A DNA stretch of 64,000 bases from TA-21 sp035620895 (GTDB lineage Archaea; Thermoproteota; Nitrososphaeria; Nitrososphaerales; Nitrososphaeraceae), in NCBI GenBank assembly GCA_035620895.1, contig DASPFY010000022.1:29957-93956 (forward strand). The letters are read 5' to 3'. Under the pieces are notes generated by a model. It was not told the origin of the DNA. It was given only the letters and a program-made list of their open reading frames with translations, and did no database searches. The position numbers and the translations under genes were made by a program. How positions within the stretch are numbered: the stretch's first letter is position 1; every line of letters starts with the position of its first letter. Below, in pieces: positions 34,967 to 42,451 of the stretch.

Positions 34967-35113
34967 ATGGTAAATATTGGAAACAGCAGGGAAGATAGAA
35001 CGCACTCATGCGACTCTTGCAATTCAGGCAGTCAAGTAGAGTGGTGTGAAAGCTGTAACACATTTGTGTCCAAGAATTGCGACAACGAAGTTCATTCCGT
35101 CAGTCTGCCTTAA
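34967..35113 (+). CDS. Zinc micro-protein, 48 residues
   Basis: Hand-translated from ATG 34967: MVNIGNSREDRTHSCDSC, then NSGSQVEWCESCNTF and VSKNCDNEVH. Two CxxC pairs (CDSC, CESC) and one further Cys/His make a B-box-like or zinc-ribbon site. Too short for ordinary gene calls. A family A repeat with a TATA box lies just upstream and could supply its transcript. Function unknown. Confidence 0.55.
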   Translation: MVNIGNSREDRTHSCDSCNSGSQVEWCESCNTFVSKNCDNEVHSVSLP

Positions 35114-35148
35114 CTTTAGGATTTTCACGGGCCGAAGCAAGAGGCTTA

Positions 35149-35397
35149 TTACAGGGCATAGGATAATTGTCTTTTAATTTCTTCCTTGCTGTTCGTTTCT
35201 GCTGTACTTTCATCGAGTGCTTTAATCATATCATCTAAAAACGCTTTTAGTGCCTCTCTATGTTCTTTATTATTATAATATTTATTGATTATTACGGTCC
35301 TAGTTTCTTCATCTTCTATCCATCTAAATATTTTATTTAATGCATCTAACTTCAATTCTTCTTGTTTGTCAATGTTATTATTATTATCAGAGGACAT
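35149..35397 (-). CDS. Small helical protein, 82 residues
   Basis: It is highly charged, Asn-rich at the start (MSSDNNNNIDKQEEL) and fully helical in appearance (LNKIFRWIEDEETRTVIINKY, KAFLDDMIKALDEST). No family is recognised. It stands alone on the minus strand with an AT-rich promoter region in 35398-35480. Confidence 0.55.
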   Translation of the reverse strand: MSSDNNNNIDKQEELKLDALNKIFRWIEDEETRTVIINKYYNNKEHREALKAFLDDMIKALDESTAETNSKEEIKRQLSYAL

Positions 35398-35655
35398 TTT
35401 ACATTATTTGATCTTATTCTTCCCTGTTAATAACTCAATATCCGCGCGACGACCGAAAGCCTAAATTAATTAATATTGTGTCCGTGAATTGAATAATTAT
35501 CTATTCTTAATGGGACCTTCTGTTACTATAACTTCTCTTCTAGTAACAAATTATTTATGTAGTAACGATAATAATTGCTAAAAATACTACTCAATATCTA
35601 GCGAATTGTGATTACTTTCTTTAAGTCTTATATTCAATGAAATAAATGCTATTGT

Positions 35656-36111
35656 ATGTCGGAAATGTCCAAAAGACAAATTAGAGGATTCCTAAATAAA
35701 GGCACCTTCACAGGAAAGCTAGCTACAGTTAGGAAGGATGGAAGCTCTCATGTTGTTCCTATCTGGTTTGTGTTAGAATATCGAAATAATGAAGTTAACT
35801 TAGGAAATATCTATTTTACAACTTTTATTGGATCGGTTAAAGCAGAAAATATTCAACGAGATAATAGGATAAGCATTTGTATAGATGACCAGACTCCACC
35901 CTTTACCTTCGTAACTATTCATGGCACGGCAAAGCTTTATCCATATAAGCAAAAAGAGGTTTTGAAATGGGCGACCAGAATTGCCAAACGATACGTGGGT
36001 AATAAAGATTCAAAGGCATATGGTGAAAGGAATAGTGGAGAGGGAGCGGTACTTGTGCAAATAAAACCTACTAAAATAATTGCAGAAAAAGATATAGCTG
36101 CTTGGGAATAA
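35656..36111 (+). CDS. PPOX-class (split beta-barrel) flavin/F420-binding oxidoreductase
   Basis: The 151-residue protein matches the pyridoxamine-oxidase-like, F420-dependent class: GKLATVRKDGSSHVVPIWFVL, IYFTTFIGSVKAENIQRDNR and VTIHGTAKLY. Such proteins reduce small organic substrates or biliverdin-like compounds with F420H2, or bind FMN. It lies 70 nt upstream of an SDR gene on the same strand, so both may act in one redox pathway. Substrate unknown. Confidence 0.8.
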   Translation: MSEMSKRQIRGFLNKGTFTGKLATVRKDGSSHVVPIWFVLEYRNNEVNLGNIYFTTFIGSVKAENIQRDNRISICIDDQTPPFTFVTIHGTAKLYPYKQKEVLKWATRIAKRYVGNKDSKAYGERNSGEGAVLVQIKPTKIIAEKDIAAWE

Positions 36112-36181
36112 GAATACCGGCCTCAATGACTTGGATAATTCCCTTATCAACAAGATTTTAAGTTGCATTTGACCAAATCAA

Positions 36182-36907
36182 TTGACAGTTGGAGTGAGTA
36201 ACATCTACACGGCATTGGTAACAGGAAGTGGGCGCGGTATAGGGAGGGAAACAGCTATCCTGTTATCCAAAAAGGGGTTCAATTTGGTTATATGTTCAAG
36301 AAGTCAAAATGAGATAGATTCAGTAGTGAAAGAAATCAAATCATTTGGAAATGATAAGATCATAGGAAGAGAATGTGACGTGAGTGTCTCTTCCCAAGTG
36401 AATGCCCTTGTGAATGACGCATTGGATATTTACGGACGAATTGATGTATTGATAAACAATGCTGGAATTTCATATGTCCGAAAACTAATTGAAACTACAG
36501 AAGAGCAATGGGATAGCACACTAGAGATCAACCTGAAAGGCAGTTTCCTTTTCTGCAAAGCAATTGTTCCACACATGATGGAACACAACCATGGAGTTAT
36601 CATTAACGTAAGTTCAGGTGCAGGCAAATTTGGGTTTGAAGATATATCAGCATATTGTGCGAGTAAATTCGGCATGATCGGGTTAACAGAAAGTTTAGCT
36701 CGTGAAGTTGCTAATTACAATATTAGGGCAATGACAATTTGTCCTGGAGAAGTGGCAACAAAAATGCAGAAAGATATCGATGCACAATACTATGAACTGA
36801 ACAAACACAAGATGCTGCATCCCCGTAGGGTTGCAGAAAAAATTGCAGACATGATATTTAGCGATAAAGAATACTCAAATGGAGTTAGTGTGGATCTTCC
36901 GAGCTGA
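36182..36907 (+). CDS. Short-chain dehydrogenase/reductase
   Basis: The 241-residue protein has the classical SDR signature: TALVTGSGRGIGRE (NADP-type TGxxxGxG), NNAGIS, the catalytic Ser in INVSSGAGKFG, and YxxxK in AYCASKFG. The start is TTG at 36182; a GTG a few codons on (36193) is possible. It follows the PPOX gene closely. It is similar to 3-oxoacyl-reductase-like SDRs, but the substrate cannot be assigned. The C-terminus ends with SVDLPS, a little different from the usual xDGG. Confidence 0.88.
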   Translation: MTVGVSNIYTALVTGSGRGIGRETAILLSKKGFNLVICSRSQNEIDSVVKEIKSFGNDKIIGRECDVSVSSQVNALVNDALDIYGRIDVLINNAGISYVRKLIETTEEQWDSTLEINLKGSFLFCKAIVPHMMEHNHGVIINVSSGAGKFGFEDISAYCASKFGMIGLTESLAREVANYNIRAMTICPGEVATKMQKDIDAQYYELNKHKMLHPRRVAEKIADMIFSDKEYSNGVSVDLPS

Positions 36908-37032
36908 AGATCCAATCACAAAACTTGATTATTTTCCCCAAGAATGGACGAAGTAGTGCTGAAGGAATGTGCTAATAACAAATGATTAGTAAGTCTCCTG
37001 TATGGTAAGGGGCTTTTTTCGGCCTCACCTTA

Positions 37033-37167
37033 TTATTTGTCTGTGACTACGTTTTCATCATGATGAATACACGTGAAATCTCTACACCAATAACAAAAAC
37101 CGCAATTTGGGCATAATGACTTTGAGCGCGTTGGATGAAAGTCGGTGTAACAATTAAAGCAATTCAT
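37033..37167 (-). CDS. Zinc micro-protein, 44 residues
   Basis: Hand-translated on the minus strand from ATG 37167: MNCFNCYTDFHPTRSKS, LCPNCGFCYWCRD, then FTCIHHDENVV. Three CxxC pairs plus Cys and His residues imply two zinc sites in 44 residues. It is too short for ordinary calls. It lies just downstream of the DUF5519-like gene on the same strand (20-nt gap), so it is probably co-transcribed. Confidence 0.6.
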   Translation of the reverse strand: MNCFNCYTDFHPTRSKSLCPNCGFCYWCRDFTCIHHDENVVTDK

Positions 37168-37186
37168 TACAATTCCCAATTGAAAA

Positions 37187-37525
37187 CTAGTTTGCTGGTT
37201 TATGAGAAGTTTTCAGAGATACGCAAGTATCATATGCTTGCTTAATCAATCGCTTTGAATTGTCTGCCTGCTCTTCAGTTTCTAATATGCATGAGACCCA
37301 TCCTGCCTGTGGAGCATACTGGTGCGAAATAGCCATACGTATCCGCAAGGCCTCTTCTTGTTGAGGTTTTGATAGCCTGATATCTATGTGTCGTGGTCCA
37401 TGAAAATGGGCAAAATTTCTTAAACCATAGAAATAAGCTTCTTCACTCATAGGATCATGTTTTCGCTCGACATTTAGTAACGATCTTATGAAACTACTAA
37501 TTTGTTCTTTCAAGCTGAGACCCAT
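37187..37525 (-). CDS. DUF5519/luciferase-like small protein
   Basis: The 112-residue protein contains HIDIRLSKPQQEEALR, HQYAPQAGWVSCILE and KRLIKQAYD, which I recognise as the DUF5519 family, sometimes labelled luciferase-domain protein although it is not a bacterial luciferase. The biochemical role is unknown. It is followed by the 44-residue zinc protein. Confidence 0.7.
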   Translation of the reverse strand: MGLSLKEQISSFIRSLLNVERKHDPMSEEAYFYGLRNFAHFHGPRHIDIRLSKPQQEEALRIRMAISHQYAPQAGWVSCILETEEQADNSKRLIKQAYDTCVSLKTSHKPAN

Positions 37526-37556
37526 TGCTCATAAATGTATACTCTTTATTGTTTAT

Positions 37557-37913
37557 CTACCTACCTATTTGCACAAATTTATTGAAGTAAAATAATGGAG
37601 AGTCCTTAAAGATTACCTTTTTTCTGTTACTACAGACCTGATATAAAATCCAATCTAGAATTCTTAATTCAGTATCTAATGGATCGGCTTCAAAAATAGA
37701 ATCTGTTTTATTTATCTTATCTATAATTTCATTCATTCCGATTTGTATGATTTCACAAATAAAAATATCCGGATTCTTCATATTCTTTAAGACCCAGTTT
37801 ATCAATTCAATCCTTTTTGTAAGATCTCTTTTGTAAGTGGAATCATCATTTTCTCTGCTAAGCCATCGTTTAGATTCTTCAATTTCTACTAGTAAAATCT
37901 GTTCGATAGACAT
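37557..37913 (-). CDS. Helical hypothetical protein, 118 residues
   Basis: It is all-helical and charged (EQILLVEIEESKRWLSREND, LTKRIELINWVLKNMKNPD). No family is recognised, and no signal peptide is present. It lies 31 nt upstream of the DUF5519-like gene on the same strand and may form an operon with it. Confidence 0.55.
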   Translation of the reverse strand: MSIEQILLVEIEESKRWLSRENDDSTYKRDLTKRIELINWVLKNMKNPDIFICEIIQIGMNEIIDKINKTDSIFEADPLDTELRILDWILYQVCSNRKKVIFKDSPLFYFNKFVQIGR

Positions 37914-38030
37914 AGACTAAATTAATAATATTAAGATTTAAGATAGCAAGCGACTGTTAGGGTGGGAGACCGGTCTACTCTATCTTGAAATACTCTAAAG
38001 GTATAAGCATGATTAAGTCAATATTCCATT

Positions 38031-38258
38031 ATGTCTGAAGAAAGAATAGGAGATAAGTTTCTTCGGAAACTCTATGAAAAGACGGTAAATAATGGAATAG
38101 AAAATATTGACAGAGAGGAGATTGGAAAAGAAATCGGAATAATAGATGTACAAATGGATAATCTGATTGACGAATTGACTTCTGAGGGTTATATAAAGAA
38201 ACTAGGCCGGACAAAAATTTACTTAACCGATGATGGAAGAAAAAGAGTCGAAATATAA
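38031..38258 (+). CDS. Small winged-helix DNA-binding protein
   Basis: The 75-residue protein reads as a single winged helix: helix pair (IDREEIGKEIGI), recognition helix (MDNLIDELTSEGYIKKLG) and wing (RTKIYLTDDGRKRVEI). Such stand-alone wHTH proteins are common archaeal regulators. The family A repeat copy A2 starts 2 nt after its stop codon. Confidence 0.7.
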   Translation: MSEERIGDKFLRKLYEKTVNNGIENIDREEIGKEIGIIDVQMDNLIDELTSEGYIKKLGRTKIYLTDDGRKRVEI

Positions 38259-38260
38259 TA

Positions 38261-38294
38261 TTTTTAGAACCGATAGCGGCGTGGGTACCGACGA
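38261..38294 (+). repeat. Family A repeat, copy A2 (3' part only)
   Basis: TTTTTAGAACCGATAGCGGC then GTGGGTACCGACG. The TTTAAAG box and AGAATCC of other copies are missing; the element is fused directly to the wHTH stop codon. Confidence 0.75.
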
Positions 38295-38328
38295 GCTCAG
38301 ATTTTTATCTGATGTTACAATACTATTG

Positions 38329-38883
38329 TCAATCGGCTTTCGAAGAATTTTTCAATTTCAGGTCGTCAGTAATCTCATTTGATAAAGGAGTTTTTTTGCT
38401 CAAGTCGGTGAGTACGATTTTTATCGACACGCTTTGCAAAGACTTGTCATGAAGGGTAGTTCTTAGCACCTGTTCGCCGCCATCACTTTGAAGAGTAAAT
38501 CCACTCCCAATTGAAGTAGTTTTAATGAGTGTTCGGTTGGGAGCATAGACCTCCATTACTGCGTTTATTAGTTGATTTTGTATTTTTTCATCTTCAAGAG
38601 CATATTCTACGTTAACTTTAACTTGGTTCGCATCAGTATTTGTAAGAGGAATAAAGCTCGAATTTACAACCGAAATATCTATCGACCCACTTTTTTGTGA
38701 GAAAGATTCTGTGACGCTAGTGAGCATAATAAATATCGAAAAAGCCAATGTTAGGATAAGCCCACACTGATTGGATTTCTCGGATTTTATATCCACTGAA
38801 TAGTAGGTTTCTCCAAAGGCTATAACCATTAAATAGTAATCTTCTAGACATTCATTTGGAAAATTTTTCGCACTTTCAAGCAT
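38329..38883 (-). CDS. Exported hypothetical protein
   Basis: The 184-residue frame has a hydrophobic segment at about residues 40-57 (CGLILTLAFSIFIMLTSV) followed by a signal-peptidase-like SFSQKSG, so the first 35 residues may belong to a shorter true start (for example a codon near the basic KSEKSNQ). The mature part is beta-rich (GSIDISVVNSSFIPLTNTD, NAVMEVYAPNRTLIKTTSIG) like archaeal surface Ig-type domains. No catalytic motif. Confidence 0.6.
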   Translation of the reverse strand: MLESAKNFPNECLEDYYLMVIAFGETYYSVDIKSEKSNQCGLILTLAFSIFIMLTSVTESFSQKSGSIDISVVNSSFIPLTNTDANQVKVNVEYALEDEKIQNQLINAVMEVYAPNRTLIKTTSIGSGFTLQSDGGEQVLRTTLHDKSLQSVSIKIVLTDLSKKTPLSNEITDDLKLKNSSKAD

Positions 38884-38956
38884 TGATTAGTTACTTTAGG
38901 ACTTACAATAATGAACAAGAAACAATCACTAGAGGACAAGAACCAAACTAAAAGAA

Positions 38957-39013
38957 AAAGCTAAATACAACGTAATAGAACGCCAGTACATGCAAGGTTC
39001 CAATCCCGACGTC
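38957..39013 (+). repeat. Family C repeat, copy C2
   Basis: GAAAAAGCTAAATACAACG, then 20 nt later AGTACATGCAAGGTTCCAA and TCCCGACG. Homology to C4 extends about 20 bp upstream (ACCAAACTAAAAG). Confidence 0.75.
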
Positions 39014-39061
39014 TGTGAATCAAATTTACTCCTAATCCTTCCGGATTCGCCTTCTTCGTGG

Positions 39062-39232
39062 TTAGCTGTTCTTTGCGTCAGCATCAAATTTAGCCTTACC
39101 TTCTTTGTATATGCATTTCAAACACCACCACCTGCCAATTCTAGTTGGATCATTTAGAGGAACCAACCGATCGACTGAATCTCCACAGTTATCACATTTT
39201 TTACCTTCATGATTAATCATTAAATCGACCAT
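39062..39232 (-). CDS. Zinc micro-protein, 56 residues
   Basis: Hand-translated on the minus strand from ATG 39232: MVDLMINHEGKKCDNCGD, then PTRIGRWWCLKCIYKEG and AKFDADAKNS. Two CxxC pairs 24 residues apart make a treble-clef or zinc-ribbon site. It lies next to a family C repeat. Function unknown. Confidence 0.6.
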   Translation of the reverse strand: MVDLMINHEGKKCDNCGDSVDRLVPLNDPTRIGRWWCLKCIYKEGKAKFDADAKNS

Positions 39233-39422
39233 GTGGTATGTTAATATTTAAAGTTACTTTCCTGGGCGAGTCTAATGGGTATGTTAGCGTTATAACTTAC
39301 AATAATTTATTCGTAATTACATGATTTGTCCCCACATGACTAAGTAAACCTTTGAATTTCCAAAATGTTACTAATATCGATTGAGTAAAATGTTATATAG
39401 CATCAATGGATTTAAGCAGTTA

Positions 39423-39551
39423 ATGGCAGACGATGATATCACAAATACAGGGTGTTCCCGCTGTTGGGGTGCTATAGATTCGGAAACAAAAAATTGTAAA
39501 AGTTGTAATGGTCCCCAGGAAACTTGCAACTGTAAAATCGTGCCACACTAA
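39423..39551 (+). CDS. Zinc micro-protein, 42 residues
   Basis: Hand-translated from ATG 39423: MADDDITNTGCSRCWGAI, then KNCKSCNGPQETCNCKIVPH. CSRC and CKSC form a zinc-ribbon pair, with an extra CNC. An AT-rich stretch precedes it. It is one of five such small proteins within 10 kb. Confidence 0.55.
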   Translation: MADDDITNTGCSRCWGAIDSETKNCKSCNGPQETCNCKIVPH

Positions 39552-40105
39552 GACAAATATAAAGCAAAGAAAAAGACAGAATCATTCACGTTATGTGTTT
39601 CCCAGACATTGGTAAATACTTGAGTTATGAGATTTAAATTCAAAGAATATGTGTAAAATACAAGACCTACAAAATGTATCGATACAATTCAAGAAATGAA
39701 GAATCTCGTAGAAAACGATGTCGCCCAGGAGATCATGTATACAAAGTTAGAGTGAAAGGATAATTCACAATCAATACCACGACAGAGGAATCAATATGTC
39801 CGTGTCAAAGCTAAAGTTTAATTTGAATCTGATTCAATTAGATTTGTGGAAGACCTCGAAAAAGAGTTAGGGCCTTTAATAGAAAATTTTCAAAACCTAG
39901 TGAAGAATGCCAAAGCAAATACAAATAACTGAGGAATTTGTCAAGGAAAGGCTCATCAGACTAATTAAATCATGCTTTGATCAAGACTGGCAATCATTTT
40001 ACTCTTAAAAAGATCTAATTCCATGGAGATTCACATTGTAAACTATAACCAATGCGCATTCGACCAGCCCCACTCAATTCGAAGAAACGGACCTTAATGA
40101 CTAGC
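39552..40105. other. Mostly non-coding gap with a decayed frame
   Basis: No intact gene is seen. Its only coding-like part is the fragment at 39795-39932; the rest is AT-rich with no clear signals. Confidence 0.5.
39795..39932 (+). pseudogene. Fragment of a decayed small gene
   Basis: In one frame the translation reads YVRVKAKV, an in-frame TAA, then FESDSIRFVEDLEKELGPLI and ENFQNLVKNAKANTNN, ending at TGA. The amphipathic helix looks coding, but no start or open frame remains. Family unknown; low confidence. Confidence 0.35.
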
Positions 40106-40182
40106 AAAAACTTAAAGCTTACCAATTAGTTACTATATCAGAATCCTAATTTTGGACCGATAGCGTCACGGATACCGACGGG
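40106..40182 (+). repeat. Family A repeat, copy A3
   Basis: AAAAACTTAAAGCTTA, then 29-30 nt on CAGAATCCTAATTTTGG, ACCGATAGCG and TCACGGATACCGACGGGC. It lies upstream of the DHFR-like gene (start 40357), with about 217 nt from the predicted RNA start to the ATG. Confidence 0.8.
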
Positions 40183-40356
40183 CATAATGGTGCTGTTTCC
40201 AGACCTATAGAACATCGGTCGCTTCCGTTCTTCTGGTGAATACTTGGTTAACGGGAGTGTGCTTTCTCGCAGTCACGTTGGCAAACAATACTGTAGAGAC
40301 TTTTCAACTTAGTGGATCGAGGTTGGTTAATAAGCGGGACTCCGTTAACCTAAAAG

Positions 40357-40950
40357 ATGGTAAGTAACAAAAGTGGGTTAAGAAAATTAAAACTACAGGT
40401 GCAAATGTCCATAGACGGCTGCATTGCAGGCCCTAATGGTGAAATGGACTGGATGGTTGGGTTGCAGGATGAAAAAATCAACAAATACGTAAACGAACTA
40501 ACGGAATCCTTTGGTACCATTCTCTTGGGACGAAAAATGGCTGATGGCTTTATTTCTTACTGGTCGGACGTGATAAACAGACCTAATGACCCTTGGTATG
40601 CGCTTGGCAAAAAAATGATAGAAATCCCAAAAGTTGTTTTCACCAAAACATTGAAGAAAACAAAGTGGATAAACACTGACATAGCGACCGGTGATATTAC
40701 AGACGAAATCATGAGGTTAAAGCGCCAGGAAGGCAAAGACATGGTCGTTTATGGTGGTGCTTCATTTGATTCATCCCTAATTAAATTGGGACTAATTGAT
40801 GAATTTCTTTTATTCATTAATCCTGTTGCAATTGGAAATGGCATGACTATATTTAAAGACTTGAATGAGATTCAAGAATTCAATTTGGTTAAATCAATAG
40901 CGTTTGACAGTGGGGAAGTATTACTTCACTATGAGACAAGGAAAGCCTGA
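40357..40950 (+). CDS. Dihydrofolate reductase-like / RibD C-terminal family protein
   Basis: The 197-residue protein matches the RibD_C/YyaP group: LQVQMSIDGCIAGPNGEMDW, ILLGRKMADGFISYW, MVVYGGASFDSSLIKLGLID and PVAIGNGMTIFK. These proteins have a DHFR fold and bind NADPH, but most lack proven DHFR activity. It may be a general reductase. ATG 40357 is preceded by a long leader that starts in family A repeat A3. Confidence 0.82.
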   Translation: MVSNKSGLRKLKLQVQMSIDGCIAGPNGEMDWMVGLQDEKINKYVNELTESFGTILLGRKMADGFISYWSDVINRPNDPWYALGKKMIEIPKVVFTKTLKKTKWINTDIATGDITDEIMRLKRQEGKDMVVYGGASFDSSLIKLGLIDEFLLFINPVAIGNGMTIFKDLNEIQEFNLVKSIAFDSGEVLLHYETRKA

Positions 40951-41016
40951 CAACTTAACTTCCATGTGATACGACAGTTATGTTTTAGGTCATTATCACA
41001 AATACTGTCAAATGAT

Positions 41017-41060
41017 CAGAATCCTAATTTTGAACCAATAGCGTCGTGGGTACCTACGGT
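41017..41060 (+). repeat. Family A repeat, copy A4 (3' part)
   Basis: CAGAATCCTAATTTTGAACC, AATAGCG, then TCGTGGGTACCTACGG. No clear TTTAAAG box is seen upstream, so this copy may not be transcribed. Confidence 0.75.
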
Positions 41061-41152
41061 TCGATGTAAATCAAATTTAACAAACATTTGATAATAAGAA
41101 TTTTGATAATAGGTTAGTCGTAAAGGAAATAATTGTATGATCGATAAAAAAA

Positions 41153-41446
41153 TTAAATGGTTGTAGCGAAGGATAAGTATGTGTCTGCCAATAGCTTTTC
41201 GTTAATAGCACTCAATTTATTACCTGATTGTATGTTTTTTTCCATTTTATCCAGCTCATCATTTGCCTTTTGCTTATAATATTGCACTGAATTCTCATGC
41301 ATATCGCGAAAACTTTCGCTCAACTTTTTCATCAACTCATTATAATCAGCTGATAATTCGTGATTGAGTTCTCCCTCTAGCTTATCTTTTCTTGCAATTA
41401 ACTCATTTAGATCTTTCAACATATAATTACTATGATTTTGTAACAT
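41153..41446 (-). CDS. Coiled-coil protein, 97 residues
   Basis: Nearly the whole protein is an acidic/basic heptad-rich helix (LKDLNELIARKDKLEGELNH, YYKQKANDELDKMEKNIQSG). No family is recognised and no signal peptide is present. It lies alone between repeats. Confidence 0.55.
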   Translation of the reverse strand: MLQNHSNYMLKDLNELIARKDKLEGELNHELSADYNELMKKLSESFRDMHENSVQYYKQKANDELDKMEKNIQSGNKLSAINEKLLADTYLSFATTI

Positions 41447-41768
41447 ATAAACATGTCTCTAACCAACAAGATTATTTGAATCAATATCTTTTTCCAACAC
41501 ATAGTAAAAGGTGCCATGTTGCTATTTACTAGAAAACTTAACCTTATTAACAAGAATAAAGAAGGAAAAAACTACCCTCACTGGGCCAGTTATTCAGCAA
41601 AATGAACTAGCTATTAGTTCTGTATGTTTCCAAAGAAAAATACTCTTTATATTGGTAAATAGAGAATTATTTTTTTGTTTCCAAATATTAGAAATCTTCA
41701 TTAGGGCCAAATAAATGTCTGTGACACTAAACACATAGACAGATATACGATTAGCGTGTATTATATAC
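41447..41768. other. Non-coding gap
   Basis: A 67-residue frame at 41511-41714 has no start context or recognisable motif and is not called. Otherwise I see nothing here except an AT-rich promoter near 41750 (GTATTATATAC, about 10-20 nt before ATG 41769). Confidence 0.45.
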
Positions 41769-42053
41769 ATGTATAACTCTTTTTACGGAAATTATCCTCA
41801 TGGTAATAAACATAGACCAACCCCAATAGTGCGACCAGTGAATAGATCCCAGGAGCAACTCAAAGATTTGCGAGACATTATATCAAACCCTAGAATATCT
41901 CAAGATTCAAAAAAAAGGTTTATGGTTGAAAAAGCAGGCGGTTATTGTTCCATGTGTGGTGATATAGCAACTCAAATAGCAAGTTATGATTTGATTGACG
42001 CTACGCTGGTGGAAAAGTATTGTGACAATTGTCTATCAAGGGGAATTAATTGA
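41769..42053 (+). CDS. Small zinc-finger-like protein, 94 residues
   Basis: The N-terminal 60 residues are basic and unstructured-looking (GNYPHGNKHRPTPIVRPVNR), and the C-terminal part has two CxxC pairs (YCSMCGD and YCDNCLS) 24 residues apart. It is longer than the other micro zinc proteins nearby but has the same ligand layout. Function unknown. Confidence 0.6.
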   Translation: MYNSFYGNYPHGNKHRPTPIVRPVNRSQEQLKDLRDIISNPRISQDSKKRFMVEKAGGYCSMCGDIATQIASYDLIDATLVEKYCDNCLSRGIN

Positions 42054-42137
42054 AAACTGACTTTTTAAGCAAGATTGACATCCAAGTATAGGGGTAGTTT
42101 AAACACACAAGAATCATTTTGTGTCCATATTCAAAAA

Positions 42138-42195
42138 CCGCAAATATAGGTTAGTAGAACCCTAGTACATGCAGGGTTCAAATCCCGACGCATTC
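42138..42195 (+). repeat. Family C repeat, copy C3 (best hairpin)
   Basis: CGCAAATATAGG (TATA-like), then GAACCCT-AGTACATGC-AGGGTTC, a perfect 7-bp stem with a 9-nt loop, then AAATCCCGACG. The sequence GGG-TTCAAAT-CCC can also fold as a tRNA T-arm. Confidence 0.8.
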
Positions 42196-42354
42196 GAACC
42201 TCGATTTTTTCATTATTTCTTTTTCCTTCAATAAAATATCAACATAATCGTTAATGTTCTCTTCCCAGTCAACCTGTATTCCACTTTCTTATTCAAGTCG
42301 AGGAGATAGCCTTTTTATCATCAATCTAACATTTTTTTGTATTTCGCTTTCCAC
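42178..42354 (-). pseudogene. Decayed small frame on the minus strand
   Basis: From a GTG at 42354 the frame gives VESEIQKNVRLMIKRLSPR, an in-frame TAA (42289-42291), then ESGIQVDWEENINDYVDILL and KEKEIMKKS before running into repeat C3. The composition looks coding, so this is probably a gene remnant cut by the repeat. Family unknown. Confidence 0.35.
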
Positions 42355-42451
42355 TTTCCATTTGTGACGTCCCTTTATTTTTCAAAAATTCAAGCCTAGC
42401 AAGTAATGATTAATAGACCGATTCGGTTCAGTTCATGAAAGGTGTGACCAC

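Noticed and set aside
41511..41714. 67-residue plus-strand frame
   Set aside because: No motif, no start signal and non-coding composition.
34723..42195. Leaderless micro-ORF starting ATGCAGGGTTC in family C
   Set aside because: C1-C4 give peptides of very different length after the first six or seven codons, so the shared bases are better explained by RNA structure or a tRNA-like tail.
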